This document shows, piece by piece, positions 6,632 through 6,742 of a DNA stretch of 6,742 nucleotides. Within the stretch, counting starts at the first letter, position 1, and every line of letters begins with the position of its first letter. Position numbers and translations under genes: made by a program. The stretch is from Firmicutes bacterium UBA6648 (lineage in GTDB: Bacteria; Bacillota; Clostridia; Peptostreptococcales; Anaerovoracaceae): contig DKLE01000261.1 of NCBI GenBank assembly GCA_002455605.1, positions 3,560-10,301 on the forward strand, in the 5' to 3' direction. The notes below the pieces were generated by a model, which did not search any database, was not told the origin of the DNA, and worked only from the letters and a program-made list of their open reading frames with translations.

Positions 6632-6661
6632 TTGTTTTTACCTAATTAAATGTAATATAAT
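6632..6661 (+). promoter_or_regulatory. Candidate promoter for the gene starting at 6710
   Basis: A perfect TATAAT (6656-6661) is preceded by a weak -35, TTGTTT (6632-6637), at 18 nt. Transcription would start near 6668, about 42 nt before the proposed start codon. The region is AT-rich, so a chance -10 match is possible. Confidence 0.5.
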
Positions 6662-6709
6662 AGCACAAGTTATAATTTTACAGATTACATAGGTAAGGGG
6701 AAACGATTA

Positions 6710-6742
6710 GTGTTTAATGGCCTAGATAAAATGAAAAGCTTT
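6710..6742 (+). CDS. Start of an unidentified gene, cut by the right edge (3' partial)
   Basis: A GTG at 6710 opens 11 codons, MFNGLDKMKSF, still open at the window end. An AGGTAAGGGG Shine-Dalgarno-like stretch (6691-6700) lies 9 nt upstream, and a candidate promoter lies before that. An in-frame ATG at 6731 has no ribosome binding site of its own. Eleven residues are too few to name a family. The orientation matches the transporter operon, but the intervening terminators and promoter suggest a separate unit. Confidence 0.5.
   Translation, partial: MFNGLDKMKSF

Larger units (their letters stand above)
6415..6709. other. Intergenic region without a long gene; short SD-led ORF and several hairpins
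   Basis: No recognisable protein or RNA family. It contains an 18-codon ORF (6469-6525), a hairpin ATCAATA/TATTGAT (6529-6535 with 6545-6551), a hairpin TTTGTGA/TCACAAA (6585-6591 with 6599-6605), a terminator-like hairpin (6603-6622) and a candidate promoter (6632-6661). The clustering of small inverted repeats suggests a structured transcript or a decayed element, but neither can be decided from this sequence. Confidence 0.6.

Noticed and set aside
1..6742. CRISPR array, transposase, phage gene, tRNA or rRNA
   Set aside because: No regularly spaced direct repeats, DDE-type or recombinase ORF, cloverleaf or rRNA-like sequence was seen on either strand.

Overview
The window is about 40% GC and has low-GC Gram-positive signals: consensus sigma-A-type promoters, strong AGGAGG ribosome binding sites, intrinsic terminators, an S-layer-homology (SLH) surface protein and a prokaryotic sodium symporter with a MetS-type mini-subunit. 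An anaerobic Bacillota, most likely Clostridia, is the best guess. An SLH-bearing Negativicutes cannot be excluded. The organism call is inference.

Layout. (1) Positions 2-4495 (+) hold the 3' part of one very large surface-protein gene whose beginning lies left of the window. It runs: the end of an SLH wall-anchoring domain, a beta-repeat segment, a Gly/Ser linker, two beta-rich segments, a first DUF1533/Shr-HID-like domain, a second Gly/Ser linker, an unrecognised aromatic-rich segment, then six more diverged HID-like domains up to the stop. Tandem stops (TAA TAG) and a strong intrinsic terminator (4533-4568) close it. (2) Positions 4569-4770 are an AT-rich control region with a near-consensus promoter (TTGACG-17-TATAAT) flanked by two perfect inverted repeats that could be operators. 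(3) Positions 4771-6273 (+) encode a neurotransmitter:sodium symporter (NSS/SNF family). One base after its stop comes a 35-codon gene, 6275-6382, encoding a MetS-type single-helix partner. A GNRA-capped hairpin terminator follows. (4) Positions 6415-6709 have no long gene but hold several small hairpins, an 18-codon ORF with a good ribosome binding site, a terminator-like hairpin and a promoter. (5) At 6710 a new gene appears to start and runs off the right edge.

How the parts work together. The symporter and mini-subunit form a two-gene operon, probably a sodium-driven importer of a neutral amino acid, with methionine and alanine as known substrates of MetPS. The surface protein is a separate transcription unit, and nothing in the sequence ties it to the transporter. 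Its repeated HID-like domains suggest ligand or protein binding at the cell surface, but the ligand cannot be read from the sequence.

There is no RNA gene, CRISPR array, transposase or phage gene that I can support. The least explained parts are the segment at 2282-2632 and the structured stretch at 6415-6625.
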